Source: Treponema sp. | Lineage (GTDB): Bacteria; Spirochaetota; Spirochaetia; Treponematales; Breznakiellaceae | Direction: 5' to 3' | Length of the DNA stretch: 5,410 nucleotides | NCBI GenBank assembly: GCA_031279925.1 | Contig: JAITHQ010000194.1 | Location: 1 to 5,410 of the forward strand | In this document: piece after piece, positions 5,226-5,410 of the stretch | How positions within the stretch are numbered: the stretch's first letter is position 1 | Layout: each line of letters starts with the position of its first letter | Notes under the pieces: model-generated | The model's input: the letters and a program-made list of their open reading frames with translations, nothing else | Databases searched by the model: none | What the model was told of the DNA's origin: nothing | Program-made: the position numbers and the translations under genes

Positions 5226-5410
5226 TTATGAAGTTACATCTTCCATGTAATAATTTGTTTTATTTTCAGTATTGTTTAAAAATATTGGAAAACCAAAATC
5301 ATTTGTATCATTAATAATAATGATTTTTCTGTATATTTTATTATTTTCATAACATATATTTAAATCATTTCCTTTAATTTCTTTTGACACTATTGTATAC
5401 CCATATTCAC
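5226..5410 (-). CDS. C-terminal end of an unknown AT-rich gene, cut by the window edge
   Basis: Reading leftward from the right edge, this frame is open for 60 codons to TAA at 5228-5226, which is notable in such AT-rich DNA. Its composition is protein-like, rich in Lys, Asn, Ile, Asp and Glu (for example VSKEIKGNDLNICYENNK, then NDFGFPIFLNNTENK and NYYMEDVTS at the end). The opposite-strand frame at 5108-5314 is Phe/Leu/His-rich and looks like its shadow. The family is not recognised. About 60 nt lie between its stop and the next minus-strand ATG (5163), and an alternative frame is open across that gap, so a frameshift joining the two is possible. Confidence 0.5.
   Translation of the reverse strand, partial: EYGYTIVSKEIKGNDLNICYENNKIYRKIIIINDTNDFGFPIFLNNTENKTNYYMEDVTS

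Noticed and set aside
5108..5314. 68-aa plus-strand ORF at the right end
   Set aside because: It is Phe/Leu/His-rich, overlaps the IS630 terminal repeat, and is antisense to a better protein-like frame.

Overview
The window carries one intact housekeeping gene, an ATP-dependent LonA-type protease (243-2864, +). After it comes about 2.5 kb of decayed accessory DNA: two dead insertion sequences, a phage tail-fibre-like fragment, several palindromic repeats, and an AT-rich minus-strand region. The organism is a bacterium of moderate G+C. The long Lon and the palindrome-rich, IS-littered flank suggest a spirochaete of the Treponema type, possibly gut-associated. That is an impression from remembered families, not a search result, so treat it as tentative.

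Layout. 1-120 is a chain of inverted repeats. It overlaps the possible C-terminal end of an upstream gene (73-210), whose TGA overlaps an ATG in the lon frame. 243-2864 is lon, which has all catalytic motifs and an unusual insertion of about 35 residues just before the AAA+ module. About 2885-3400 is an IS200/IS605-type element. Its Y1/HUH transposase has one frameshift and two in-frame TAG codons, and a typical right-end hairpin follows. 3401-3615 has no gene, but it holds a 12-bp tandem repeat with promoter-like hexamers and two hairpins. 3616-4002 is an open frame whose second half resembles phage tail-fibre proteins and whose first half is built partly of palindromes. 4080-5131 is a decayed IS630 (Tc1/mariner superfamily) element with recognisable terminal inverted repeats and flanking TA. 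Its transposase spans three frameshifts and five premature stops. 5130-5410 is very AT-rich and carries two minus-strand coding signals. One is a 60-codon C-terminal end entering from the right edge. The other is a short ORF that the IS630 split.

Only lon is likely to work. The rest reads as a degraded landing zone for mobile DNA downstream of a core gene, with a hint of prophage. I found no convincing new biological system. The observations most worth checking are the exact reconstruction of the IS630 target site, the TAG codons at conserved tyrosine positions in the IS200 transposase, the palindromic repeat family (one copy within an open frame), and the Lon linker insertion.
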